Source: Saccopteryx bilineata (Eukaryota; Chordata; Mammalia; Chiroptera; Emballonuridae). From it: 64,000 nt of DNA. Below, piece after piece: positions 13,481-26,335 of this stretch; the stretch's first letter is position 1; every line of letters starts with the position of its first letter. Both the position numbers and the translations under genes were made by a program. Under the pieces are notes generated by a model, which was given only the letters and a program-made list of their open reading frames with translations, had not been told where the DNA came from and ran no database searches. The stretch spans positions 12,934,997 through 12,998,996 of the forward strand of contig NC_089501.1 in NCBI RefSeq assembly GCF_036850765.1, in the 5' to 3' direction.

Positions 13481-13679
13481 TTTAAATTTTTTTTATTCAT
13501 TTTAGAGAGGAGAGAGAGAGGGAGGGAGAGAGAGAGAGAGAGGAGAGAGAGAGAAAGGGGGGAGGAGCTGAAAACATCAACTCCCATATGTGCCTTGACC
13601 AGGCAAGCCCAGGGTTTCGAACCGGCGACCTCAGTGTTCCAGGTCGATGCTTTATCCACTGCACCACCACAGGTCAGGC
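13481..13679 (-). repeat. SINE-A
   Basis: Minus-strand copy with long GA tract and head end CACCACCACAGGTCAGGC. Duplication CAAAACAGTATTCTTTT on both sides. Confidence 0.92.
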
Positions 13680-14374
13680 CCAAAACAGTATTCTTTTAAG
13701 TTATTTTTTTATTTTTGTCTTCTTTTATATCAAATACAGTGTTTTGTTTTGTTTTTCTTGAAATGTGAGGTGGTTGTTACATAACACAAGGAAGTCAGTT
13801 TTGATGGTTCTTATTTAAAAGAGACGTGTTTTGCTAGTGGATATAGAAAGAGAAGGGAAAGTGTGGATAGTTATTTGGATGATGGTTGAGAGGTGAGGGG
13901 AAATAAGGAGTCAGTGTCACTGTATCTTGAGAAAACCAAACATACAACTCTCCCCACCCCCACCCCCACCCCCATCACATTAGTTGCTCTTTTTACACAG
14001 CTAAATTTAAATCAACCTGAATAAAAATGACAGTGGTTGTTGGGGTAAACACCGAGCAGAAAGCTTCTACTTTTACACAACTCTTTGCTTTATTGGGTCT
14101 TGAATAAAATCAAACAGGAAAGACTTTAGACCTGTGAAGCTGCCAAAAATGTAGTGGTCTCTGGACTCCTGACAGCTTCACTGCCAGGATCTTGTGGTGG
14201 ATAAAACGGCTGGAAAGAAACGTTCTGCTAAGGAGCAGTGACAGGTCTGCTGGATTTCAGTAATCCAAGAAGGTGCCAGAGGCTCGCTCTGATGGTCTCA
14301 TTGCGATGGCTTCTGTGTGGGTCTTCTGCAGGGCCCTCATCAGCAGTTACCCCTACTTATTTTAAAGATCAATA

Positions 14375-14560
14375 CAAGGAAATCCTAGAATTCCAAGACT
14401 GGGAGGGATTTGAGAAATCATCTAACTTCAACTCTTTATTTTAAATAAGGAAACTGAGGCTCAGAGGCCTCAGAGTGACTCCTCCTAAAATTACGTTAGA
14501 ACTAAGGCCAAGACCCTGAGTCTCTGAATTCCTGGGCTAAATGCTCATAGCAGAAGAACT
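14375..14560 (-). repeat. MIR-like repeat, antisense
   Basis: ATCATCTAACTTCAACTC and AAGGAAACTGAGGCTCAGAG resemble antisense MIR-type sequence. Confidence 0.5.
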
Positions 14561-15017
14561 GTTTTAAAAATGTAATGTGTGCTTCTCTACCCATTTAACA
14601 TTATTCAACTAGGAAAGTCAGTATCTTAAATTAAAAAAGAAAGAAAATAAACAATTCCTCCCCTTCCTTCTGTAGTTTAGGAAGAATTTATACCTTTGAC
14701 CTAAACTCCAGACACTGTTGCTTCAAGATACAAAACAGAAAAGAGCATCTGAGGTCTTTAAAAATGTTAACCATGAGTAAACAAGAAGCCTGTCTGGCTG
14801 GGTGTGTTATGATAGCCCATCGCTCTGTGGAGGGGAAAGGGAGAGGAGACTCAAAGGAGGGAAGAAAAAGAGTTTTATAAGTGTAAGTAATTTCTACTTA
14901 GTGTTTCATAAATACTTACTGACAGATTTATACTTCCGTGATAAGATGAAACAGCCTTCAACAGTCACTGTCTAACTCAAAAATATTTTTATGTATTTGA
15001 ATAATTATACATAAGAA

Positions 15018-15058
15018 TAACCACATCTTGATCATTCGTAACCACATCTTGATCATTC
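15018..15058. repeat. 20-bp tandem duplication
   Basis: TAACCACATCTTGATCATTC occurs at 15018-15037 and 15039-15058, separated by one base. Confidence 0.9.
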
Positions 15059-15284
15059 ACTGTGTGTGATACCACCAAGTATATGGGATGAGCTGCCTCA
15101 GGCAGGTAAGTCTGTCCAGAATGCCTGTACCAAAAGTATTTCTGTTGCTAAAAATCATCTAAATTGTCTAAATATCTTTGTGTAATAATGTAGATTATGT
15201 AAGTTTCTAAAATCAACATCTAAATTTTGAGATATTACTCCTAAAAGTATGACTATTGACATGCAGAATTTGTATATGTGTGTG

Positions 15285-15304
15285 TTCACACACACACACA
15301 CACA
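15285..15304. repeat. (CA)n microsatellite
   Basis: About ten CA units, directly against the MITE at 15305. Confidence 0.9.
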
Positions 15305-15422
15305 GTTGGCAAAAGTAGGTTTTCAGTTGTAAGTATGTGAAATACAATTTATTCTTATATTATTATTTATTATTATATATTTGCCATACGAACAACTGTA
15401 GACTTTTTTGGCCCACCCCTGT
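15305..15422. mobile_element. Small MITE, second copy of the family at 28772
   Basis: The left end GTTGGCAAAAGTAGGTTTTC AGTTGT and the right end ACAACTGTAGAC...GGCCCACCCC form an imperfect inverted repeat around an AT-rich core, with TA at the right edge. Confidence 0.65.
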
Positions 15423-15482
15423 ACTGTGTTCCCTGAACCTTCAGCTGTCGGGTTCTCCTTGTTTATTAATATCCTCACCAGC

Positions 15483-15867
15483 GGCCCTGGCTGGTTGGCC
15501 CAGCGGTGGAGCGTCGGCCTGGCGTGCAGAAGTCCCGGGTTCGATTCCCGGCCAGGGCACACAGGAGAAGCGCCCATTTGCTTCTCCACCCCTCCCCCTC
15601 TCCTTCCTCTCTGTCTCTCTCTTCCCCTCCTGCAGCCGAGGCTCCATTGGAGCAAAGATGGCCCGGGTGCTAGGGATGGCTCCTTGGCCTCTGCCCCAGG
15701 CGCTAGAGTGGCTCTGGCCGCAACAGAGCGACGCCCTGGAGGGGCAGAGCGTCGCCCCCTGGTGGGCGTGCCCGTGGTGGATCCCGGTCCAGCGCATGCG
15801 AGAATCTGTCTGACTGTCTCTCCGGGTTTCTAGCTTCAGAAAAATACAAAAAGAAAAAGAAAAAAAA
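15483..15867 (+). repeat. SINE-C
   Basis: Full-length copy. Duplication AATATCCTCACCAGC on both sides. Confidence 0.94.
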
Positions 15868-16149
15868 ATATCCTCACCAGCAAGAGAGCAGAAAACATGA
15901 TCAGAAATTCAAATCAGTTTTGCTACTTGTGAGCCATGTTAATTGCTCCCCCCCTCCATTTTAAGACGTAATAAAGATGAGGTAGAAAGTATCAACAAAC
16001 ATAACAATGAGCATTTGTTCTTATGAAATGTATCTAATTAATTTCCCTTTGCCCTTTATTCAGATAAAAATTGATAATCATTAACATATTAATATTATGA
16101 TAAGAATTTGTCATGTGGACTTTCAGTATACTTAATTTGGTAGGTAGTA

Positions 16150-16340
16150 TATGATTAAGAGATAGGTGTGAATTTGGAGTTGATTTGTAACATTGGCAAG
16201 TTAATCAACCCCGATAAATCTTCATTTGCTCATGTTTAAAAAATGGGATAACGTCGTTATGAGATAATGTGTATAATGTGTTAAGCACAGTGCCTAACAT
16301 GTAGTGCACTCTCAATAAATATTAGGTAATATTATTGATG
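16150..16340 (+). repeat. MIR
   Basis: Ends in TTAAGCACAGTGCCTAACATGTAGTGC and CTCAATAAATATTAG, the MIR 3' region. Confidence 0.65.
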
Positions 16341-16657
16341 AAAAGTATGATTCCCTTTTTGCATACAATCAAATATTCTAATCAAGTTCATTTCTGCTTT
16401 AGAGCATTATACTCATTTCCCCCATCAATTTAAAAAGAAAAAATTGGAACTGGTTTTTCAGCAATGAAAGATTTCAAATGGACATTCCTTCTCTCAAATT
16501 GGATTCCATGTTTCTAGAAAGTTAAGTGGGTTCTTGTTTATTAAAAATGAAAAAAACTCTTTCCTAAACTATTTCCTTTTAGTGTAGAATCAAAAATCAA
16601 ATTTGAAAGAACATTAAAGAATATTTATTTGTGTGTATTATAAAAGGTAAACATGAA

Positions 16658-17031
16658 GCCCTGGCTGGTTGGCTCAGCGGTAGAGCGTCGGCCTAGCGTG
16701 CGGAGGACCCGGGTTCGATTCCCGGCCAGGGCACACAGGAGAAGCGCCCATTTGCTTCTCCACCCCTCCGCCGCGCTTTCCTCTCTGTCTCTCTCTTCCC
16801 CTCCCGCAGCCGAGGCTCCATTGGAGCAAAGATGGCCCGGGGGGCTGGGCATGGCTCTCTGGCCTCTGCCTCAGGCGCTAGAGTGGCTCTGGTCGCAACA
16901 TGGCGACGCCCAGGATGGGCAGAGCATCGCCCCCTGGTGGGCGTGCCGGGTGGATCCCAGTCGGGCGCATGCGGGAGTCTGTCTGACTGTCTCTCCCTGT
17001 TTCCAGCTTCAGAAAAATGAAAAAAAAAAAA
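16658..17031 (+). repeat. SINE-C
   Basis: Full-length copy. Perfect duplication AAAAGGTAAACATGAA (16642-16657 and 17032-17047), so young. Confidence 0.95.
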
Positions 17032-17049
17032 AAAAGGTAAACATGAAAT

Positions 17050-19285
17050 TCAAAATTTTGAAATTGAATATTTCAGTTTTACCTTATATAAATACATACC
17101 TGTGTTGAGAGTATAAATCCTCAGCGAGACTCCATCTGGTCCCAGTACTAATATTTGGCGTCTGTTCCTGAGGGCACATTTTTCTCTATTAGGTATTCCT
17201 CCTGGTGTTAAGGGGAAACCTGTATTTTATATTCACACTACTAAAGTGAGCCTGCTTCTCTAAGGCTCGACTTCCACCAGCTCCTCACACGGCCTTTTCT
17301 CCAGACCCGTGTTCTCTTCCTGCATGGTCTCTGGTTGTCCTTGACCTTTCCTAGTCGACACAGAGTTGTACCTAGGAAGCTATTTGTGGGAGATAAATTT
17401 AGTTCTTCAGACTATGAATGGAATCTCATTCCCTATCATATGAATGATACATTATTAAAGCAGTACATAGTAACCCCAATACCTTACAGACTCATATATT
17501 ACTTGAGAAAGCTAATATTTATGAATCTTTGGACTTCTTGACTCTTCCATTTGTTGCAGCAGATCTTTGTGTAATGGCCTTTCGGTTTATTTGTGTTTTT
17601 CTCCTAGTTCTGCCAGCTTCTCCTTTGTTTATTTACAAAAGTCCTTCCCCATAGAATCTGGTAATAAATACGGAGTGAAAGTACTCTGTTGCTTTCCATA
17701 GGAGTGCTGTAATTGATAACAAAACCCCTAAGTCAAAAAATCCTGATGCTTTACTTCTAAACAAAAAGCAGAAAGAACCCATGTGTTAGGCAGCTGCGGT
17801 GGAAGCAAAGAACACTGGCCTTTGAAAATGAAAACCAGGTTTCAGATCTGCAAATTGTTCAATCTTGGTTAAATTGTTCAGTCTCTAATCTTAAATCACT
17901 GTATTTATGTGAGGGGAAGATACTGCCTCCTTCGTAGATTGAGAGCATAAAATAAAATATGTGTAAGCAGTGTTTTATAAACTGGGAGTACCAAACAAAT
18001 GGAGCTCATTAATTTATAGGGACTATATCTCATTTCTGTGCTAAGAGACGCATAAGCAAAAGCCTATCTTTAAGCATTTATAAGCAAAATAATATCTTCA
18101 AAAGTTCAAATTTTTTATGTTATATTAGACCCAAACATATAATTTTGCTGTAAAAATTTGATGATTTGATGAACAATAAAAAGTAAAGACATTATAAATT
18201 CCTGATAAAAAAAAATCTACAATGATGTAGAGTCCAATCATAATGCAAAAAAAAAGTGGCATGATTTTGAGCACTTACGAAAACTATGGAAAAGAAATTT
18301 ATTTGATCTTAATTCTAATAACAGATTGCTCTTTTGAATGACGATTCATAAAAATGGACCTCTGGAAATAGTGTGATTGATTCTAAGACATTACTTACTT
18401 AACTTCTATGAATAATATTTATATGTCACCATACAGTAAATACAGATTATTTGCCTTTAATTTTTAGAAGCAACTTATAAATAAAACATAGAAAGGTTAG
18501 TTTCTATGTTTTATTTGAAAAAATAAATATATAAGATGGCGGCCAAAAGTTAGGATGTAAGAGTTGGAGAGTTGGGAAGGAGAGAGTCACTAATAGCCTA
18601 TTTTATGTTGTGGGGAGTTAAAAATTGTTGGAGCAACAAATAGAACTTGGGTGCATTATTTAAAGTAAAAAGTGAACAGTAAAAGAATAAAGCTATAACT
18701 ATAAATTGTAAAGAAAAGGGAGATGAATAATAAAGGGTAATGAGTTAAGTTAATCCTCATTTCTTGGGAAGTCAGTAGATGTGTAAAGCTATGAACTGAG
18801 AACTATAAGTACTGTATATTATTTAGAGTTGTGAATATAAATTATCAGAAGAGTTATGAACAAATAGCTAAAGAAGGTGGGCTTTGAGAACAGCACTGAA
18901 GACGGGATTATGGGGCTAAAACCTATTGTTTTATATTGTAAGCCATAAGCATTCTGTGCTACTGAAGTAACATTTTTACCATGTACAGATATTACTTTGA
19001 TGCAAGCATTTTTTAAAAATGTGCTAATAGTGAAAAACTATGGATGGATACTGTGGCACATATAACCCCAGGCCCAAATTTAGACAAGATACTGTAATTC
19101 TTCAGGCCTAAAGTCATCTCACTTCCCTGTCATTTCTGCTCACCATTCCTAAACTTTCTATGTCCTGCTCTCATACCTGGTAGTATGGAGTGGTTTTGAT
19201 TTCCAGTTTAGGCTCAGCCTGTGTCACGTTATGTTTTATGTCATTAGTGGAAATTCTTGATTATCTTATTCACTGAAACATCAAG
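17050..19285. other. AT-rich intron
   Basis: A MIR-like piece at 17790 and, at 18478-18515, a short imperfect palindrome (ACATAGAAAGGTTAGTTTCTATGT). Otherwise nothing recognised. Confidence 0.5.
17790..17960 (+). repeat. MIR-like repeat
   Basis: AAGAACACTGGCCTTTGAAA and GATACTGCCTCCTTCGTAGA follow MIR order with divergence. Confidence 0.5.
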
Positions 19286-19287
19286 AT

Positions 19288-19416
19288 AGCCCTGGCTGGG
19301 TAACTCAGTTGGTTTGAGAATTGTTCCTTATACACCAAGATTATGGGTTTGATCTCTGGTAGAGCACATACAAGAATTAACCAATGAATGCATAAATGGC
19401 TAGAACAACAAATTGG

Positions 19417-19447
<31 letters not shown>

Positions 19448-19456
19448 CTCTCTAAG
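19288..19456 (+). repeat. VES-like SINE
   Basis: CCCTGGCTGGGTAACTCAG head, ATGAATGCATAAATGGCTAG body and a (TC)n run at 19418-19453, followed by a GA-rich tract to 19527. Confidence 0.85.
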
Positions 19457-19593
19457 TTAAAAAGAGAAGAGAGAGGGAGAGAAAGAGTGGGAGAGAGAGG
19501 GAGGGAGGGAAGAAGGAAGGAAGGAAAGTCAACATTCAGATGTATGTTAGTAGGTGACACCGTGTTTCTGCTGCTTAAAAATGGTTTATCTAT

Positions 19594-19987
19594 GGCCCTG
19601 GCCGGTTGGCTCAGTGGTAGAGCGTCGGCCTGGCGTGCAGAAGTCCCGGGTTCGATTCCCGGCCAGGGCACACAGGAGGAGCACCCATCTGCTTCTCCAC
19701 CCCCCCCCTTACTCTCTGTCTCTCTCTTCCCCTCCCACAGCAAGGCTCCATTGGAGCAAGGATGGCCCGGGCGCTGGGAATGGCTCCTTGGCCTCTGCCC
19801 CAGGCGCTAGAGTGGCTCTGGTCGCGACAGAGTGACGCCATGGAGGGGCAGAGCATAGCCCCCTGGTGGGCAGAGCATCGCCCCCTAGTGGGCGTGCCGG
19901 GTGGATCCCAGTCGGGCGCATGCGGGAGTCTGTCTGACTGTCTATCCCCGTTTCCAGCTTCAGAAAAATAAAAAATAAAAAAATAAT
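19594..19987 (+). repeat. SINE-C
   Basis: Full-length copy with duplication AAATGGTTTATC on both sides. Confidence 0.94.
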
Positions 19988-21039
19988 AAATGGTTTATCT
20001 TACACCAAAATTGTATACTAAAAATTTACTATAAAAATCATGAAGCAGAGGACAATGTTGATTGTCCAAAATACTGGAAATTTTATGGAAGTACTATTTT
20101 ATTTTCTGTATATTTCTAATAAGTTTACTTTAAATTTTTATTAAATTAACATTTGTTTCTGTTAAAGTAGTAGTGGTAGATCTGCTTGGACATATTCATT
20201 TTTAAGAATAGTTTATTATAGCAATAATTTAAATACCTTTAGCTATGACCAGATTTGAATTTGGTACTTTGATATTTTCAGGCTTCCGTTTCCAAATGTT
20301 TGGTTTTACTTTATAATTTTGGAATGGGGATGGTAGAGATAGGGAGAGGTTTCCCATATTTGATAACAAGCATTTTGGTCACTTCTTCATTTATCCTTCC
20401 ATTCACCTACCCAATATTTGTTTGAGTACTGACTGTAAAACTGTGGTTGGTAGTGTGGGGACATCAAGGGGATAAACTTGACTTTGTTTATTCCTCTAAT
20501 CTTCTAACCTCGTACCATCTTCATAAATCAGATTATATTGCAAAGCCAGTTTTCCTTTTCTTGCCAAATATTCCATAAGCATCTGATTTCCTTAATGGCT
20601 TAGACGTCAAGTCATCCAGCAACAACTTCCAGGGATTATATTTTAACTGTTAGATTATTTGTATTTTCCAAATCACATTTGTTTATTTCTGAATTGTAAG
20701 TCAGATTTTTAAAATTTTTCTTACATTTTTGCATTGATCTAACAAAAGCAACAGAACAATAGGAAAGAGTCCAGTTAACCAAAATTTAAACCTGCTGTTA
20801 TACTTCATAGTACTTAAATATTCCCTAAATTTTTCCCCAAACTATAAATCAAGCCATTATTGGCAATTAGTTTAATTTAGAAACCAGTTTTCTCTTCTTA
20901 GTTGGGTGTTTATTTTATAAGCACAAAAATATTGTGAAAATTATTTATTTAGAAAAATATTTGAATGTCATTTTCTAAAATTACATAAAACTATATAAAA
21001 TTTTGAAAAAAATATTTATATATTAAATTTTACAGTTTG

Positions 21040-21640
21040 AGGTCAGGGGAACAGGAAGAATAAGAATAGCTTCATTTCATCAAACAAAATGCATTTATCC
21101 CCGTCTACTGTGACACTTTTTGCGGATTTCACCAGTGTTGCTGGCTTTCTGGGTAGAGCATGTTTAACTGCCTCATAATTCTGCAGTGGCTGGAGTGCTG
21201 GCTCAGTCTTCCACTTTTCCTTCTGCTCGTTGTGCAGCTTTGAGTATGCTGGTTTTAACAAACACTCTCGCGGTGCCTGCCTTGAGCCGGGCGCCACTCT
21301 TAATTCTTCCTTTTCCATCCCTGTTCTGTCCCTGGTGTTGGAGGTATCCTCAAATGAAATAGCTATGTTTTCTTCAGAGTCTTGTCTGGTTGCACCTGAT
21401 CAGCCCTTTTCTCCAGGGGGTCCTCACATTTCTAATGCTGTGCATTTCTTAGAGCCACAGCCTCAGAGCCAGGGGTTAGTGAGAAGCAGGGTCTCTTCTA
21501 CTTCCTGTAGGGCTAGGCATGCTCTGGTCTCCTGTCCACCTCTGCCCCCTTTCTCCACTTTTAATCTGCCTGTTGTCCTCCTCATCTTCACTATCTTCTC
21601 CTTCCTAGCTAGGGCCTGAATTAGGCATGAGCCTTCAGAA
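21040..21640 (-). pseudogene. Possible processed pseudogene fragment (unidentified)
   Basis: GC-richer than its surroundings. The minus strand holds a 91-codon frame (21318-21043) with a hydrophilic Lys/Glu/Pro-rich protein (PAYSKLHNEQKEKWKTEPAL), extending upstream in frame through SEENIAISFEDTSNTRDRTG before stops appear. Further upstream another frame reads acidic text (GEDSEDEEDNRQIKS). This looks like a decayed coding sequence on the minus strand, but I do not recognise the parent gene. I see no introns, and no clear poly(A) tail or duplication. It could also be chance. Confidence 0.3.
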
Positions 21641-21999
21641 ACATCTGGGCATTGATCTGCTTTGCCTAGTTAATGATGCAGATGTTGGGATTTTCCTAAA
21701 CCACAGTTTGTAGACACCATTCCCCTTACTGGGCTCCACAGAAGACTTATAACTAAACTTTTTACAAAGCCCACAAAAAGGCCTTTATTCCCTGCTAACT
21801 CTCTGAATACCATCTTGTCTGATTTGAAAAGTTAAGCAGAATTGAGTTCTTGGAGAATACTGAATAGAATGACTGTCCACATTCTTCACCTTCACCAACT
21901 CTTACCTCTGTTACCCTAGTCTTAAGAGCACACAGCCAGGTATAGTATTGAATAATAATTTCAGTGGTTGTGATGGATTTAAAGGACTATATGAATACA

Positions 22000-22215
22000 G
22001 TGGCAAAGGTACACAAGTTTAGCAAATCCCAGTTCTGCTATTTTCTAATTATTTAGCCAGTTGACACAATTATTAATAAAATTTCACATGTGGAAATAAA
22101 ACTGAAATGGTATTTAATCTCATAAGCTAGTTATGTATGAGCATTCATTGAGATCATGTGTAAAGCACTTCACACAGGGCCTAACACACAATAACAAAAA
22201 ACTCAATAAATATTC
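22000..22215 (+). repeat. MIR
   Basis: CCCAGTTCTGCTATTTTCTA, then GTAAAGCACTTCACACAGGG and CTCAATAAATATTC, in MIR order. Confidence 0.65.
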
Positions 22216-22850
22216 TTTATTAGTGCTACTACTGTATTTGGTAAGCAGTTACTCTGTACTGGGCATTATAATGCATTGAATACTTTTACATATGCATTTC
22301 CACATTATCAGAAGCTTACCCCAAACTGGACTACCCCTGTAAGCTGTCTGCATTTTTTTCATAGAGGGCAATGGCAATTTAGCTTCACTCAGAAAAAGTT
22401 TTCATCAACTTGTTAGTACCAGGAGTGAGCAAGCTTTTCCTAAAGCTTCCAGGAGAGGTCCTGGTAAACAAGAGGGTTCTTCTGTTAAACTTCTTGGTGG
22501 TTACTGACTACATCAACAAACAGGGATTCAGTCACTCACTTCCTTTCCAAATTGAGGTCACTGAGCAGTGAACAGTTTCTGGGTAACAGCCATCTACTTA
22601 GTAAGGTTCACCAACTTATGAGCAGATTTTCCAAGCCACCTTACTGTTCTGCACAGCTTGTTCCTAAACCAAAAGATGGCAGACAGCATGGCATGGCAAG
22701 TGGCTGATTACATGTAACTGTGTCCATCTTTGTTCTGTTCATTCCCTGCTTAGCTCAGGGAATTCATTTAAAATAGCACCTTCTGCTTCCATTTGACCTA
22801 CAAATAAGAACCATAGAAGGCTCTTCTTATCTGCTTATGAGCCACATTTT

Positions 22851-22964
22851 TTTTTTTTTTTGTAATAGAGAAGAGAGAAGGACAGATAGGGACATTTGGA
22901 CAGGAAGAGAGAGAGATGAGAAGCATCAATTCTTCATTGCAGCACCTTAGTTGTTCATTGATTG

Positions 22965-22998
<34 letters not shown>

Positions 22999-23553
22999 CC
23001 ATTTTTCTGAAGCTGGAAACAGGGAGAGACAGTCAGACAGACTCCCGCATGCGCCCGACCGGGATCCACCCGGCACGCCCACCAGGGGCGGTGCTCTGCC
23101 CATCCTGGGCGTCGCCATATTGCGACCACAGCCACTCTAGCGCCTGAGGCAGAGGCCACAGAGCCATGCCCAGCGCCCGGGCCATCTTTGCTCCAATGGA
23201 GCCTTGGCTGCGGGAGGGGAAGAGAGAGACAGAGAGGAAAGCGCGGCGGAGGGGTGGAGAAGCAAATGGGCGCTTCTCCTATGTGCCCTGGCCGGGAATC
23301 GAACCCGGGTCCTCCGCACGCTAGGCTGACGCTCTACCACTGAGCCAACCGGCCAGGGCTGATTGCTTTTTCATATGTGCCTTGACCAGAGAGCGAGTGA
23401 CACCTTGCTCAAGCCAGCAACCTTGGGCTCAAGCTGGTGAGCCTTGCTCAAACCAGATGAGCCCGAGCTCAGGCGGGCAACCTCGGGGTCTGGAACCTGG
23501 ATCCTCCGCATCCCAGTCCAACACTCTATCCACTGCGCCGCTGCCTGGTCAGG
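22851..23553 (-). repeat. SINE-B interrupted by a SINE-C
   Basis: Pieces at 22851-22970 and 23361-23553. Outer duplication TGAGCCACATTT. Confidence 0.92.
22971..23360 (-). repeat. SINE-C nested in a SINE-B
   Basis: Minus-strand copy with duplication GATTGCTTTTT (22960-22970 and 23361-23371) and a T-run of more than 25 at its left. Confidence 0.94.
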
Positions 23554-23769
23554 TGAGCCACATTTCTTACCAAAATAGGAGGCTTTTTTTTTTTTTTTTA
23601 ATAGGCTAACACACGAGAACACGAATCACACGAGATCTTCCATAATTGTCCCTCATAGCCACCAATAGGAAAGTAACTCAGCAAGAATAGAAAGTATGAA
23701 ATTGGATGAAGGTCTTTAGTGGTAATTCCTTTGGCTTTAGGATCTCTCACCATAAGCACTATTGTCATT

Positions 23770-23968
23770 TTGAACTGGATACTTTGTTGTGAGAGTTGTT
23801 CTATGCATTGTAGGATGTTGGGCAATATATTTGGCCTCCATCCACTAGATGCCAGTAACAGCTAGCAGCACACCCCTTCCCAAACAAAAATGTCTCCAAA
23901 CATTGCCAAATGTCCCAGGGGTTGGGGGTGAGGGAAGAAAATTTACCCCAGTTGAAAACCACTGCTAT
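23770..23968 (+). repeat. MER20-like hAT remnant
   Basis: TGCATTGTAGGATGTTGGGC, CCACTAGATGCCAGTA, AATGTCTCCAAACATTGCC and GTTGAAAACCACTG follow MER20 in order. Confidence 0.8.
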
Positions 23969-24139
23969 AATATAATTGAAAACAAAATTTCAAGTTGTTT
24001 CTTCTAGATAGATAGGGGAGTCTGTCATATGTCCCTGCTCAATTTTCCCCCTGAAAGGACTATCTTCTGGAAATATCTATTTCTTTTTCTTTTCTAAGTT
24101 GTTAATCTAATATTTTCTGCTTAGTCCTCATCCCAAAGA

Positions 24140-24300
24140 CATCGGGTAGTAAAAAGAACCCTAAACTGTCATCAGAAGACTGAGTTTCCCCAGCACTGTC
24201 ATCGTTAGCCCCGCTCTTGAACAAATCCCTTAACTACTCTGACCTTAGTGTAGCCATCTGTAAAGGGGTGAGTACATGAAAGGAGAGTGTGTGTAAAAGC
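24140..24300 (+). repeat. MIR
   Basis: GAACAAATCCCTTAACTACT and GCCATCTGTAAAGGGGTGAG match the MIR core. Confidence 0.6.
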
Positions 24301-24309
24301 ACCTTTAAA

Positions 24310-26020
24310 AACCAGAGAAAGCACCAGTTTGGTTTCTGATGCCATGCTTCAGTAAAATGAACCAGGGCTCTTGGGAGAAATGGCTGACTCTAGGACTGGG
24401 GCAGGCAGGATACAAAATGAGCCTGTAGCATCTTGTAGCTTTGGATGCAGAAAGTAAGGAAGTGCTCAAAAAGAAAAAAAAAATTGTGGGGTATATCGAG
24501 GGGACACAGGAATCAAATAACAGAGCTCCCAATGGCCAAAGCTGGAATAATTTGAGAACAAAATAAATAAAGTAGTATTGAATTTATAACCCAAAGTATA
24601 AAACAAATATCAATGAGTCGTTCTAATATAAATAAATGATTGAACAAATAAATGAAGGAGAAGAGACTCCTTTCCTATGCAAAAGAATGCCAATTAATTT
24701 ATACAGACACTTCACCATCAAGGAAGTGCAGCATAACTTCCAGCTCCTTAGTGGTAGGCTGTGAATAGTGACTTCATTCCAGTGATTATAGTACGGAAAG
24801 GAGAGAAAGAGTAAATTCGCTGTGGAGGAAGCTGACAAGCACTGCCTCAGCCAGGTGACCAAGGTCACCATCAACTCTGGTTAAGTCATGTTGATAGCGT
24901 GTACTCTTGATACACTCTGTTGAGAAGGGCCCCTAACCTTTGTGGTCTTCCTCCTGAAATCCTGTAACGCAAGTCTCACTGTGGGGGAAAAAAATCAGAC
25001 AAATCTCAAATGAGAGGAGACATTCCACGGAATACCTCACCAGGACTCCTCAAAACTGTCCAGGTCATCAAAAACAAGAGGAACCTAAGGAGACATGACC
25101 ACTAGATAGAATACGGTATTCTAGAGGAATCCTGACACAGAAAAGGTACATTCGGTAAAAACTAAGGAAATATGAATAAAGTTTGTACTTTAGTTAGTAA
25201 TAATGTATCAGTAGCGGTTCATTAATTGTGTTCATAATATGTACTATTTTAAGGTATTAATAATAGAGGAAACAGTGTGAGATATATGGGATTCTCTACT
25301 TTCTCTGCAATTCTTTTGTAAATCTTAAATTATTCTGAAGTTAAAATTTTTTTAAAATTATGGCTAAAGTTAAGGCAAACTTTTATAAGTAAAGATTATT
25401 TTATCTAGAAGGGTATATCATCAAGCACTAATATATGATTTCCTAAATTTTCTATTTATGGAGTCTCTCTCCAGATTAATTCTCACAATGATGTTTATCG
25501 CCTTTATCAATCAGTTCTTCTAGTAGCTTGGGGCTCTTTTAGGTTGCCAGCTGGAGGCCAGCGGGTATCACGTGACAGCTCTCTACCTGTTGGCGGAGGT
25601 TGTGCAGCAGACCAGGGTTACTTTCTCTTAGGAGGAAACCCCATGTGCTCCCTGCTTCCCCCACCTAGTCAGAGAAGTACAGCTGTCTCTACAGCATACC
25701 GGCGCTTTCTTCTCAGGTCTAGAAGGTTCCCTGTTTGGGTTCCGTGTTCTCTGGGAGAATGGGGAACGTGAGAAGGTGTCAGCAGCCTTTTACAGTAGTA
25801 GCATGAAGCGCAGACCTGACCTGCAGTGAATGCCCTGGATATGTGCAGGATCGGGAATGGAAGATGGGGCTGCCCTTCGGAACGGCAAAGCCTTGGAGGA
25901 ACTGTTAGCGGATAAAATTGGTTTAATGTAGCTAACTAGAACTAGTATCTTTATGACACTCTCACCTTTCTGGCTTTAGCCACAACACTTAACTACAATA
26001 TATACAGTTGTCTACATCAC
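24310..26020. other. Intronic sequence
   Basis: 25000-25370 resembles decayed old LINE 3' sequence (AATTCTTTTGTAAATCTTAAA near 25310). No gene seen. Confidence 0.4.
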
Positions 26021-26024
26021 AGTG

Positions 26025-26335
26025 TGGAAATTAGGGGCGCCAACCCCCGATGCAGTTAAAAATCTGCAAGTAGCTTTTTGGCTCCCCCAAAACTTAACTA
26101 CTAATAGCCTACTGTTAACCAGAAGCCTTGTGGATAACATAAACAGTTGATTAAGACATAATTTCTGTGTTCTATGTATTATATACTATATTCTCAAAAT
26201 AAGTTTAAAGTAAGCTAGAGAAAAATGTTAAAATCCTATGGAAGAGAAAGTACATCTACAGTATTTGCTGAAAAAATCCACATACAAGCAAGTGGACCTG
26301 CACAGGTCAAACTTGTGTAGTTCAAAGGTCAATTA
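26025..26335 (+). repeat. Tigger-like DNA transposon remnant
   Basis: TTAGGGGCGCCAACCCCCGA, AACTTAACTACTAATAGCCT and CTTGTGTAGTTCAAAGGTCA follow a common mammalian Tigger-derived repeat in order. Confidence 0.7.
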
